DNA of 64,000 nt, from NCBI RefSeq assembly GCF_018336815.1, contig NZ_CP050497.1, forward strand, positions 930,001 to 994,000. Reading direction: 5' to 3'. A program made the translations under genes and the position numbers. The notes beneath the pieces were generated by a model. That model did not search any database. It was not told where the DNA came from and was given only the letters and a program-made list of their open reading frames with translations. Shown piece by piece: positions 19,438 through 26,719 of this stretch (positions are counted from its first letter, which is position 1; each line of letters opens with the position of its first letter). The stretch comes from Treponema vincentii. GTDB lineage: Bacteria; Spirochaetota; Spirochaetia; Treponematales; Treponemataceae.

Positions 19438-20307
19438 ATGAAATTAAAAGTGCTTATTATTATCTTTAACACTGTTCTATTAACCATCTTCTTTACAGTG
19501 CTTTCTTTTTCATTCTTTACTGCCGGTACTGAATTTATCGGCAGTTTTTTTAAAAACTATTGGATATTCGTTCTTTTTTTCATGATTCTCTTGCTGGGAA
19601 TGAATATGTTCTTTATCAGCAACTGGAAACTCATAACGACTCTTGAAGCTGAAGATTGGCCTGCGCTTTCACTCTATTTGGAAACAGAAATTTTTGAAAA
19701 ACATCATCTTACCGCTAAAAAAGTACGGCTGCTGTGTGAAATCAGTATTTTATTGGGAGATTTTGAAATATTAAAACGGCTTGAACGTGTACTCGAAAAG
19801 TATAAACCTGAATATATTAGAACCTTTGGTTCCCGTTTTGCAGCAGCCAAGCTGCTTTCAAACGATTATCAAGGGCTTGCTGGCTTTATGGCTCGTATTG
19901 CCGGACAACCTTATAAAAATTCCCCGTGGGTATCGTTTTATGATGCATTCTCGGCACAGATGCTAAAACGCTATCGCGAAGCAGCGGAGAAATTTTCATA
20001 CGTGCTGGAAACAGAGCAAGACCCGCTTGTTCGATTGCTCAGTATTTATTTTATGGCATGCGGATTATATCATTATATTGATGTGAGCAAAGATGAGGTA
20101 TGTACACAAATCGAAGAAGAAAAACGAAAATTAAAAAAACATTCATTGCAACACTGGAAAAAATATGCGCAGAAAGAAAAGCAAAATATTCATGTGCTCG
20201 TCCTCACAAAAGCAATCGATGATGCACTGATTTGGCTTTTTAAAGAAGATGACATCAAGGCAACCCCATCAGAAACTTTTGTGGATACCCCCGCGCTGAT
20301 ACGTTGA
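19438..20307 (+). CDS. Membrane-anchored protein with TPR-like cytoplasmic domain
   Basis: This is a 289-residue protein with two hydrophobic helices (about residues 4-28 and 42-62) followed by a helical domain. Repeated helix pairs (KVRLLCEISILLGDFEILKR, FAAAKLLSNDYQGLAGFMAR, MLKRYREAAEKFSYVLE) resemble TPR units. The start has TAGGAG with 7-base spacing. It is divergent from the HD-GYP gene. I do not recognise the family; a scaffold role at the inner membrane is only a guess. Confidence 0.7.
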   Translation: MKLKVLIIIFNTVLLTIFFTVLSFSFFTAGTEFIGSFFKNYWIFVLFFMILLLGMNMFFISNWKLITTLEAEDWPALSLYLETEIFEKHHLTAKKVRLLCEISILLGDFEILKRLERVLEKYKPEYIRTFGSRFAAAKLLSNDYQGLAGFMARIAGQPYKNSPWVSFYDAFSAQMLKRYREAAEKFSYVLETEQDPLVRLLSIYFMACGLYHYIDVSKDEVCTQIEEEKRKLKKHSLQHWKKYAQKEKQNIHVLVLTKAIDDALIWLFKEDDIKATPSETFVDTPALIR

Positions 20308-20757
20308 CGCAGATGCTCCCATATCCAACGCTTTTGAAAATAGACTGTTAAGCAGTTCTACATCCGTGTATAACTGCTTAACGACGAGATTTGTGCACAA
20401 CACAAATCTCGCTACTGCTTATAACCACGGACATCCCTGTCCGTTCTGATACGTCGAGGATTTATTGCAGTAGCGGCATGGATGCCGCTGGTTATGTCAG
20501 AAGCGATGTTTCGCGGTTACGCGAAACATGATAGTAAAAAAGGGAAGGTTTTCGGGGAGATTTACCCCTTAAACAGTAGTTACCAGTACACAAAAAAGCA
20601 TCATTGATTAAAAAATCATTACAGCTTTTTCTACACTTGTTTTTTCTATACTGCTATCGTACACCATATTTATAAAAAGTGCCGCCATTTGGGATAAACC
20701 TCTATCAAACTATGCTCTGCAAAGTGTGCCGCACCGGTCTTAACATCATATCCTCGA
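20308..20757. other. Intergenic hairpin cluster
   Basis: No convincing gene is present. Five hairpins are packed in 20347-20529. At 20347-20382 there is an 11-bp outer stem with loop ATCCGT. At 20386-20410 a 10-bp stem has loop CACAA. At 20427-20444 ACGGACA pairs with TGTCCGT around TCCC. At 20473-20488 GCGGCA pairs with TGCCGC around TGGA. At 20506-20529 there is a 10-bp stem with loop GTTA. ATAACCA (20421) pairs with TGGTTAT (20489) around the third and fourth. Minus-strand loops read ACACGGATGT and ACAGGGATGT, and the + strand CATGGATG; all fit the CsrA consensus. Confidence 0.7.
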
Positions 20758-21024
20758 CTAAATCTGTCCATTGATGTAAGCACCCATCAAAAATTCATTC
20801 AAATCCGATTGCCACCGGCTTCCTTTTGAACGAAAATGATCAAGTAAAATCTTATTGAACCGGATTGAAACCTGTTCTTTTACCGGCTTAAAATACTTTT
20901 CATTTCCAAAATAAAACCCATCCAGATTACTCAGTTCCGGTATTTCCGATGTATCTATCTGCTCATCAGGGATGGCATTTTTTTCACACTCATTTATTAT
21001 CTGTGATACTTGCAATTTTTTCAT
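20758..21024 (-). CDS. brnA: BrnA-type antitoxin
   Basis: This 88-residue protein has a short N-terminal part and a C-terminal ribbon-helix-helix-like segment (KEQVSIRFNKILLDHFRSKG, then WQSDLNEFLMGAYING). That matches BrnA, which neutralises the BrnT ribonuclease and represses its own operon. It overlaps the 3' end of the BrnT gene by 35 bases, the standard order of toxin first and antitoxin second. Confidence 0.8.
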   Translation of the reverse strand: MKKLQVSQIINECEKNAIPDEQIDTSEIPELSNLDGFYFGNEKYFKPVKEQVSIRFNKILLDHFRSKGSRWQSDLNEFLMGAYINGQI

Positions 21025-21298
21025 AGTACATCTCCCTTTCGCGCTTCAACGCAGGTCGCACCGATATTATCCGTTTTTTGCTGCCTTTCGGCGTATAAAC
21101 AACAAAAACAACCAATTGATTCTTTATTCTGCCAAGAACTTGATACCGCTCTTCTTCAAGCATTGAATGAACTACATCATATTTTTCTAAGTAAAAAGGA
21201 TCATCAAAGACCTGTTTTGCTTCATCAAATGACAATCCTTTATGTTTTTTGATATTCGCTTCTTCTTTTGGTAAATGCCATTCTATATCATCATTCAT
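20990..21298 (-). CDS. brnT: BrnT-type ribonuclease toxin
   Basis: BrnT is a RelE-fold ribonuclease that arrests growth when not bound by BrnA. The 102-residue sequence shows the family outline: IEWHLPKEEANIKKHKGLSF, FDEAKQVFDDPFYLEKYD, then YQVLGRIKNQLVVFVVYT and RIISVRPALKREREMYY with the basic catalytic residues. It forms an overlapping operon with the antitoxin. Confidence 0.88.
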   Translation of the reverse strand: MNDDIEWHLPKEEANIKKHKGLSFDEAKQVFDDPFYLEKYDVVHSMLEEERYQVLGRIKNQLVVFVVYTPKGSKKRIISVRPALKREREMYYEKIASITDNK

Positions 21299-21347
21299 GT
21301 TAAAAAAGTATCACATAAATGTATTTCTGTAAAGCATTCCGTACTTA

Positions 21348-21938
21348 TCATTTTTTCCGTTTTTCATAGATGAACCAGAGGTCTGGGTCAATCCAGTGCC
21401 GTAAGGCGCGTATCATAGAATATGAAGGAAATCCAAAAGCCTTTCTACTCTTTAAGTTATACAGCCGATTATAATCTACGCCGTTTTCAGCACACCATGA
21501 GTAAGTAAGCGGCTCTAAGTGTTTATACCCTGCTGAATGTTCCCGCACTATGCGATAATCATCCGGTCCTGTAAAGCGCTTCGGTTCCGGTTTTGCTTCC
21601 GCCGTTGTTGTTACCCACCATGAAGGAGGAATAACATTCCGTAAACGAAACATCATTTCGTAAGTCGGCTTTGTTACACCGGTAATACTTTTAAAAAAAG
21701 TGATATATTCAAGTCCATTCTTAAGTGCAAAGGAGCGAATGCTCTGTCCGGTATTTTTTACAAATTGCGATGCATAAAGTTCACCTTTATCGTCAGCGGC
21801 TTGGGTAATAGGCGCTTGGGTAAGATACTGCATCAAGGCCGCTTCGATAATCTTTGATTGTGAAACACCGCTTTCTTTTTCCCGCTCCAGCAGTTTATCA
21901 TAGAGCGCTTTCTTGATATTTGCGTTTATTTGTTGCAT
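21348..21938 (-). CDS. RHH-type regulator with a duplicated C-terminal module
   Basis: The 196-residue protein begins with a ribbon-helix-helix-like segment (MQQINANIKKALYDKLLERE, then VSQSKIIEAALMQYL). It is followed by two similar modules of about 50 residues: SFALKNGLEYITFFKSITG with MMFRLRNVIPPSWW, and SWCAENGVDYNRLYNLKSRK with MIRALRHWIDPDLWF. Each looks like a helix-turn-helix with a conserved aromatic end. I do not recognise the family. It sits alone between two toxin-antitoxin modules on the same strand and could be an orphan antitoxin or a mobile-element regulator. Confidence 0.6.
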   Translation of the reverse strand: MQQINANIKKALYDKLLEREKESGVSQSKIIEAALMQYLTQAPITQAADDKGELYASQFVKNTGQSIRSFALKNGLEYITFFKSITGVTKPTYEMMFRLRNVIPPSWWVTTTAEAKPEPKRFTGPDDYRIVREHSAGYKHLEPLTYSWCAENGVDYNRLYNLKSRKAFGFPSYSMIRALRHWIDPDLWFIYEKRKK

Positions 21939-21959
21939 CGTAGTATTCTTCCAAATATA

Positions 21960-22220
21960 CTATCCATCGTAAACCTCTTTTCTATGTCCGATATCTACAA
22001 CAAAAATAACCATCGTTGTATCAATGATTTTACAAAGAACTCTGTAAGCTCCAATTCGATAACGCCAAAAACCCAAAAGACTACCAACAAGCATTTTTCC
22101 ACGAACTCTAGGATTATCAAGTAAAGCTACCTCGTCCATATAATCAAGAATTCGTTTTCTTACTGAAGTATCTAATTTTTTTAATTGCTTTCTGGCACCT
22201 TCTGAATAATCAACTTTCAC
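21960..22220 (-). CDS. relE: RelE/ParE-family toxin
   Basis: This 86-residue protein (KVDYSEGARKQLKKLDTSVR, then RGKMLVGSLLGFWRYRIGAY and RVLCKIIDTTMVIFVVDIGH) has the RelE-family layout. The central Gly-x-x-x-x-Arg-Tyr-Arg strand and the terminal valine-rich strand plus IGHRKEVY are typical. It starts with GTG overlapping the antitoxin stop (GTGA, 4 bases). RelE toxins cut mRNA on the ribosome. Confidence 0.9.
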   Translation of the reverse strand: MKVDYSEGARKQLKKLDTSVRKRILDYMDEVALLDNPRVRGKMLVGSLLGFWRYRIGAYRVLCKIIDTTMVIFVVDIGHRKEVYDG

Positions 22221-22468
22221 AATCCAAACTCCTTACGAAGTTCTTCACTGGAATAAGTTTTACCACCTGTCCTTTCAAACTCTGCCCAAGCAGCAGCAGC
22301 AGTTTCATAATCTTCTTGATCTTCAAGACACTCGCGAATAAATCGCTCAACTGCCTTATTCAAAAACCAACTTCTTGTACAACCTCTGCTTTTACACAAA
22401 GAATCAACTTGATTAAATAACTGCGGATTAGCACTAAAACTCATACTTACAGTATTTCTAACACCCAT
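22217..22468 (-). CDS. relB: RelB-like / RHH antitoxin
   Basis: The 83-residue protein has an N-terminal ribbon-helix-helix (VSMSFSANPQLFNQVDSLCK, then RSWFLNKAVERFIREC) and an acidic C-terminus (EDQEDYETAAAAWAEFERTG) that would wrap the toxin. It is the first gene of the pair and is preceded by AAAGGAAG. Confidence 0.85.
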   Translation of the reverse strand: MGVRNTVSMSFSANPQLFNQVDSLCKSRGCTRSWFLNKAVERFIRECLEDQEDYETAAAAWAEFERTGGKTYSSEELRKEFGL

Positions 22469-22844
22469 AAAACTTCCTTTAGCCTCTCATACAGAGCTAT
22501 CATCTGATACTACAAATGGTATTTTTCAATAATTTTATTAAAAATATTGAAAGTATTCATATTTGTCAAGTAGTATAGGTTAAAACAACGCTTATTTGTC
22601 GGACAAATGGCATGCTATTCTTGCGTCAATAATTGACACAAGGTACTGTTATCGGCTTGAGTAAGCGGAAGCGACGTCTCCGTCGCCGGTATAGACGATA
22701 CGGAACAATGATCGTTTTCCTTAACGGGCGTTGTGTATCGCCGGTTTATGAGGGCTATCAATGAAGCGATCGGCATAACGTGCAAAACGCATCAGATAAT
22801 GAATATCGATGGGGGCTTTTATACGAACGGCAATATACAGCCGC
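22469..22844. other. Intergenic region with palindromes
   Basis: Beyond the relBE operator the region holds ATTTGTC-G-GACAAAT (about 22605), GCGACG-TCTC-CGTCGC (about 22671), and nested CCGG/CGATAC arms. At about 22788 AACGCATCAGA resembles one outer arm of the nested-palindrome family. No gene is seen. Confidence 0.45.
22524..22552. promoter_or_regulatory. Candidate relBE operator
   Basis: Inverted half-sites TTTCAATA (22524-22531) and TATTGAAA (22545-22552) are separated by 13 AT-rich bases, 56 bases upstream of the antitoxin start. RHH antitoxins usually bind such paired inverted sites. Confidence 0.4.
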
Positions 22845-23429
22845 CTATTTTTTTTTAAAAAAACGCACCGGAGACAGTTGTAAAAAAGATATTAAGGAAG
22901 GAGCCGCAAAGGCGAGACGCAACCCCATCGGATCGCGGATAGTCATTTTACCTTCCTGCCTACAAGAAAGAAGAAGTCCATGCTCTGAAATATTTTCAAT
23001 AATGCAATCATATTCATACCCGTCTATCAAAACTGTTTGATACAGCTGTCTAAGACCAAGTGCTTCCCAGTGTGCAAGACCTGCCGGAAGCCGCCTTTCC
23101 CCTCGTTTCTCCGCCGTTTCAAAGCGGCTTTGAAGGGATGTAAGCCTATATGCTAATTCTAACGGTAAGGTACGGCCGAATACTGCCGTGTAATGCCGCC
23201 TTTTACCGCGAACACCGGTTAAGTGTACTGGTACTGGTAAACATTCCCCTCGATAGGTAATCAGAAGTTTATCATATCCCTGTCGCGGGGATAATTCCGT
23301 AACACAGTAAAGCTGCCACGCTTCTTGAAAGAAAAAGACCGGAATACACGAATGAACTGTCCCTGCTTCCTCAATGACAATCTTTTCAATCCCTAAATAG
23401 CTTAATACCTGTTTATCGACATGAATCAC
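22845..23429 (-). CDS. PilZ-like domain protein
   Basis: The C-terminal half of this 194-residue protein contains RGERR (about residue 110) and later ENISEHG. These match the paired RxxxR and (D/N)xSxxG motifs of PilZ cyclic-di-GMP receptors. The N-terminal half (IVIEEAGTVHSCIPVFFFQE) is probably a YcgR-N-like beta domain. A GTG start overlaps the upstream gene by 4 bases (GTGA), so the two form a coupled pair. With the nearby HD-GYP protein it suggests cyclic-di-GMP signalling, but binding is inferred from motifs only. Confidence 0.65.
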   Translation of the reverse strand: MIHVDKQVLSYLGIEKIVIEEAGTVHSCIPVFFFQEAWQLYCVTELSPRQGYDKLLITYRGECLPVPVHLTGVRGKRRHYTAVFGRTLPLELAYRLTSLQSRFETAEKRGERRLPAGLAHWEALGLRQLYQTVLIDGYEYDCIIENISEHGLLLSCRQEGKMTIRDPMGLRLAFAAPSLISFLQLSPVRFFKKK

Positions 23430-23875
23430 AAGGAATACTCCTTTTTCTTTGTTTCAGCATACCAATAGCCGTATTTTTCTAACAACGTAATAAGCGTTCT
23501 TTTACTCATCTTGTTTTGATCAAGAAGCAATCCCAACTCTCGATAAAAAAGTGCGTCAAATCCAAAGTACGCTCCATAAGTAAGGTTATCCAAAAGAAAT
23601 AACATCCGCTTCAGTACATCAATGCGTCTTCCGGTCGCGGTATATAAAACGGTTACCGCAGGCGTCACCAATGGAAGCATTCGTTTGCATCCGGTTTCTT
23701 TGCCGTAAATAATGTATGCACGGCGCATAGAGGGGAAGGTGTAAAAAAGAATGACGGGACTTTTATCATCAAAGGTAAAAACGGTCGCATCCGGAAGTGT
23801 TTCAACATGAGCGGCGCCTCCGTGTGCAAACAGAGACAGTCCCTTTTTTTCACTCGGAATAGATACGGTAACCAT
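23426..23875 (-). CDS. Hypothetical protein coupled to the PilZ-like gene
   Basis: Starting at the ATG at 23875 (MVTVSIPSEKKGLSLFAHGG), the protein has 149 residues; a TTG at 23911 would add 12. It has no signal peptide or recognisable motif. Its last bases overlap the PilZ-like gene by 4, so the products probably act together. I cannot name a family. Confidence 0.55.
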   Translation of the reverse strand: MVTVSIPSEKKGLSLFAHGGAAHVETLPDATVFTFDDKSPVILFYTFPSMRRAYIIYGKETGCKRMLPLVTPAVTVLYTATGRRIDVLKRMLFLLDNLTYGAYFGFDALFYRELGLLLDQNKMSKRTLITLLEKYGYWYAETKKKEYSL

Positions 23876-23967
23876 ATACTGCAAAATAGCATATTGCAAT
23901 GATAACTTCAATATATTATACTGATGTTATAACATTATTAACATATTCATATTGTAGGAGGAATTGT

Positions 23968-25194
23968 ATGCAAGAGTTCTTGCCTCCGTCGCCTGAAGTG
24001 CTCGTTTTACGTCAAATAACCGAATCATTTCATCTTTCAAATGATGAAGCGGACAGCGCTTTGTTACTTTTGAAAGCCCGTGCCCAAACCCTCGATATGC
24101 CATTCGATCAGTACCTTTCAACATATCACCCAAAAGGGTTCGCTATTTCCGATAATAGCCTTCCGGATGAGATAAAAGGGTATACCGCCTTTTTATCCGG
24201 TGATGCACGCGCCCTCATTGGCGCTGGGAAAAATGCGGACTTTTTCACTTTTGTCCATGAAGCTGCCCATGTCTTTCGGCGGCAGCTTACCGGAGCGCTG
24301 AAAGAGCGGGCGGAAAAAGCGTTTAAGGTCGAAGCGGGCGTTTGGAGTGAAGCACAAGAAGAAGCGTTTGCTATCGGGCTTGAACAGTATATCCGGTTAC
24401 GCCTTGCCGCCTCAGAAGATCACCGCATTGTCTTTGAAAAAGGCGCTGTATTTACCCAACAGATTTATAACGGTCTCGATCGGATTATCCCGCTTAATCT
24501 TGAAATTATCCGTGTGTACGATGAGCTTTTTACTGCCGAGCGCTTCATCTTTAACCAACAACGCTTTGACGAAGCGGTTGATACTATTAATGCGCAAAAA
24601 GATGTATCACAGTTTGCGCAAAGTCATCTGTATCTCGGTATGACGTCTCCTATTTATCAAGAACTTGGGTTTGAACGCTTACCGGTGATGATAACCGCTC
24701 GTCATATTCAAAATATTATGCAGCCGGAGAAGGAAGGAAGCGCGACCAATTACCACGGGCTTACGCCTGAGATGATAAAACAAATTCCGGATGCGTTAAA
24801 AAAGCCCCTGCTTATTATGCAATCGCAGCGGAGCGATAGGAGAGAAGATATTATTACGGTTGTTTCATTAAAGGATAGTGAAGGTAGGCCGATTATTATT
24901 CCGCTCTCACCGAATAAAAAAGGATATTTTAATGGTATTGAAGTTGATATAAATCTTGCAAAAACGATATACGGAAAAGACCGCTTTACAAACTTTTTAC
25001 AAAAAGCCGTACAAGAAAAGAGAGTGCTCTATATAAATGAAAAAAGCCGAGAATTAGCAATCCCGGAACTCCAATTGCTCCGCGACCGAGATTCTCAGCT
25101 TCTATATGAGAATATAGCAGCATATCACAATGCTGTCAAGCAAAAAAATCCTGATATTTGGACAGAGAAGAGAGATGGTATCCCCCTTGCCTAA
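23968..25194 (+). CDS. Zincin-MuF-C toxin-like protein
   Basis: Start ATG at 23968 follows AGGAGG with 6-base spacing; the 23 codons before it in frame are not needed. The 408-residue protein has a metallopeptidase-like motif HEAAH at residues 97-101 (FFTFVHEAAHVFRRQL). It also has a C-terminal module that resembles the phage MuF-C/BECR-fold nuclease domains of polymorphic toxins: LPVMITARHIQNIM, HGLTPEMIKQIPDALKKPLL, IITVVSLKDSEGRPIIIPLS and YGKDRFTNFLQKAV. There is no signal peptide. No obvious immunity gene follows; a dead transposase does. The combination suggests a phage- or element-derived effector. The domain calls are from memory of family patterns. Confidence 0.6.
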   Translation: MQEFLPPSPEVLVLRQITESFHLSNDEADSALLLLKARAQTLDMPFDQYLSTYHPKGFAISDNSLPDEIKGYTAFLSGDARALIGAGKNADFFTFVHEAAHVFRRQLTGALKERAEKAFKVEAGVWSEAQEEAFAIGLEQYIRLRLAASEDHRIVFEKGAVFTQQIYNGLDRIIPLNLEIIRVYDELFTAERFIFNQQRFDEAVDTINAQKDVSQFAQSHLYLGMTSPIYQELGFERLPVMITARHIQNIMQPEKEGSATNYHGLTPEMIKQIPDALKKPLLIMQSQRSDRREDIITVVSLKDSEGRPIIIPLSPNKKGYFNGIEVDINLAKTIYGKDRFTNFLQKAVQEKRVLYINEKSRELAIPELQLLRDRDSQLLYENIAAYHNAVKQKNPDIWTEKRDGIPLA

Positions 25195-25250
25195 GCGGAA
25201 CCGGTTAGGCAAAATAGATTAAGCAAAAATACTACCAAGGAGATACCATC
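25174..25250. repeat. Large hairpin at the transposase boundary
   Basis: GATGGTATC (25174-25182) pairs with GATACCATC (25242-25250), extended by CCTTG/CAAGG. Inside lies TTGCCTAA/TTAGGCAA with a 10-base loop. The toxin-like gene ends inside the left arm, and the transposase begins just after the right arm. It may be one end of the insertion sequence. Confidence 0.5.
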
Positions 25251-25253
25251 GCA

Positions 25254-26297
25254 ATGGATTATTATGCATCTTACAAAAACAGTAAAGACCCCTCGTTGTT
25301 GAGAAAAGAGTTGGTCGGCTACGCGCTAAAGTATGGCAACAAAAAAGCTGCACGGCACTTTCAAACAACCGTAAAAACGGTAAGAAAATGGAGAAAACGC
25401 TGGCAAGAAAAAAAAGGGGCAGGGCTCAAAGACCTGTCTAAAAAACCTCAAAAAAGCCCTCGCATGATGAAGATGTATTGGCAATTCAAAATAAAAGCTC
25501 TCGCAGAAAAAGCAACCGCAGATAATAAGCGCATTAACGGAGCTGTTGAATTAAACGTGAGTATAGCATTCCTTACTCTATTAAGACGGTCGTCAAATAT
25601 TTAAAACAAAACTACAAACTGCCGAGCAAAAAAACGCATCGAGAAAAAAAGCGGGATATGCGAGAGGTTAAAAATAAATACCGTGCATTTGAAAAAATAC
25701 AGGTAGATATCAAATATTTGGATGATATTCCTGAATTTTATCACGATTTCATGCAGTTCCACTTACCAAAATACCAAATAACCGCTCGTTGTATCAGAAC
25801 AGGGGCATATTTATCGGCTACACACAGCAACACAGCACGACCAGTACCTCCATTTTCATCTATCGGCTTTTCACTCATTTAAAGCGATATGGCATCAAGC
25901 CCTCTGAAATAACGATCCAAACCGACAATGGCACTGAGTTTACCGCCCCTTGGAACAGCCTAGAAAAAACTCTTTTTACCAAAGTTATTGAGCTTTCTTA
26001 TGCCGCTACGCATAAAACCATTCCCGTCGGGGCTAAGACCTATCAAAGCGATGTGTAAAGTTCTCATCGGCTTATCGAAGATGAGTTTTACGCCTGCCAG
26101 TATTTTTCCAGCGCTCAAGACTTTTTGAAAAAAGCGCATCAGTACTAGAACCACTTTAACTTTACTCGGTTTAACACCTATAAAAATCGAGCCTTTAGAC
26201 CGCCGAAACAGGTTCTAAAGAGCGCTATCCGCGCTTTGTGTGTAAAAATAGCTTTGTCAATTTTTGCTACAATGAAGGTATGCTCTTTTTCGTGATT
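25254..26297 (+). pseudogene. Degraded integrase-core (IS481-like) transposase
   Basis: An N-terminal helix-turn-helix (KKAARHFQTTVKTVRKWRKR) is followed by a DDE integrase core spread over three frames: FEKIQVDIKYLDDIPEFY (first Asp), EITIQTDNGTEFTAPW (second Asp), and SSHRLIEDEFYACQYFSSA (Glu). Frame breaks fall near 25555 and 25805. In-frame stops occur at about 26056 (TAA, probably from GAA) and about 26146 (TAG, probably from CAG). It is clearly inactive. The right end of the element is not resolved. Confidence 0.85.
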
Positions 26298-26620
26298 GGT
26301 ATAAATACTGTTTTGATAATGACTTGCCTGTTTTTATCATGTTTCGGCGCCGCCGAAACTCGCCGCCAATGCGCCCAAGGATGGGCGGGGGATAAGTCAT
26401 CAACAAGTTTTGGGACAAAACTTGTCCTCTACCGATGTACATGGACGTGCATCGGTAGAGAGGTACAAGGATGTACACTTTTGGCAAGGCAACGAAGTAG
26501 ATATGCCGCCTATTTGCAAAAGAAAAGGACGGCTTAATCAACAGCATTAAACCGTCCTCATTTCGGGTGTATAAGAAACGGCGTCTGGATGTTGATACCG
26601 CCGTTTAATGTCCCCTTCTG
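26268..26620 (+). ncRNA. Candidate CsrA-titrating RNA (GGA-loop hairpin array)
   Basis: After an extended -10-like TGCTACAAT (26265-26273) comes a series of + strand hairpins. Five carry GGA in the loop. 26372-26387 is CGCCCA-AGGA-TGGGCG. 26403-26425 has 9-bp arms with loop GGGAC. 26427-26460 has 11-bp arms with apex TACATGGACGTG. 26463-26476 is GUAC-AAGGAU-GUAC, an exact match to the CsrA SELEX consensus RUACARGGAUGU. 26576-26606 is AAACGGCG/CGCCGTTT with GGATG in the loop. Two more hairpins lack a GGA loop (GTTTCGGC/GCCGAAAC near 26341; 26527-26557). This layout is that of CsrB/RsmY-type RNAs that sequester CsrA, whose gene is in this window. No clean terminator and no strong -35 are visible, so ends and expression are unproven. 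Confidence 0.5.
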
Positions 26621-26719
26621 CTTTTATTATCGGCGGATGTTGCAAAATGTTTAGAAGAATTTTCATTATTTTATAAGGTTCTGCTAAAAAAGGTGTAAAG
26701 TTCTTAAAAAGAGGCTTTT

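Noticed and set aside
20347..20529. CRISPR array
   Set aside because: The repeated elements are hairpins with different stems; there are no regular repeats or spacers, and no cas genes in the window.
20670..20771. 33-residue minus-strand frame (MDRFSRGYDVKTGAAHFAEH) overlapping the end of brnA
   Set aside because: It looks somewhat protein-like, but there is no ribosome-binding site and no known match; chance or a gene remnant is as likely.
26238..26547. Open frames of about 100 residues on both strands
   Set aside because: They cross the hairpin run, have no ribosome-binding site and have unnatural composition.
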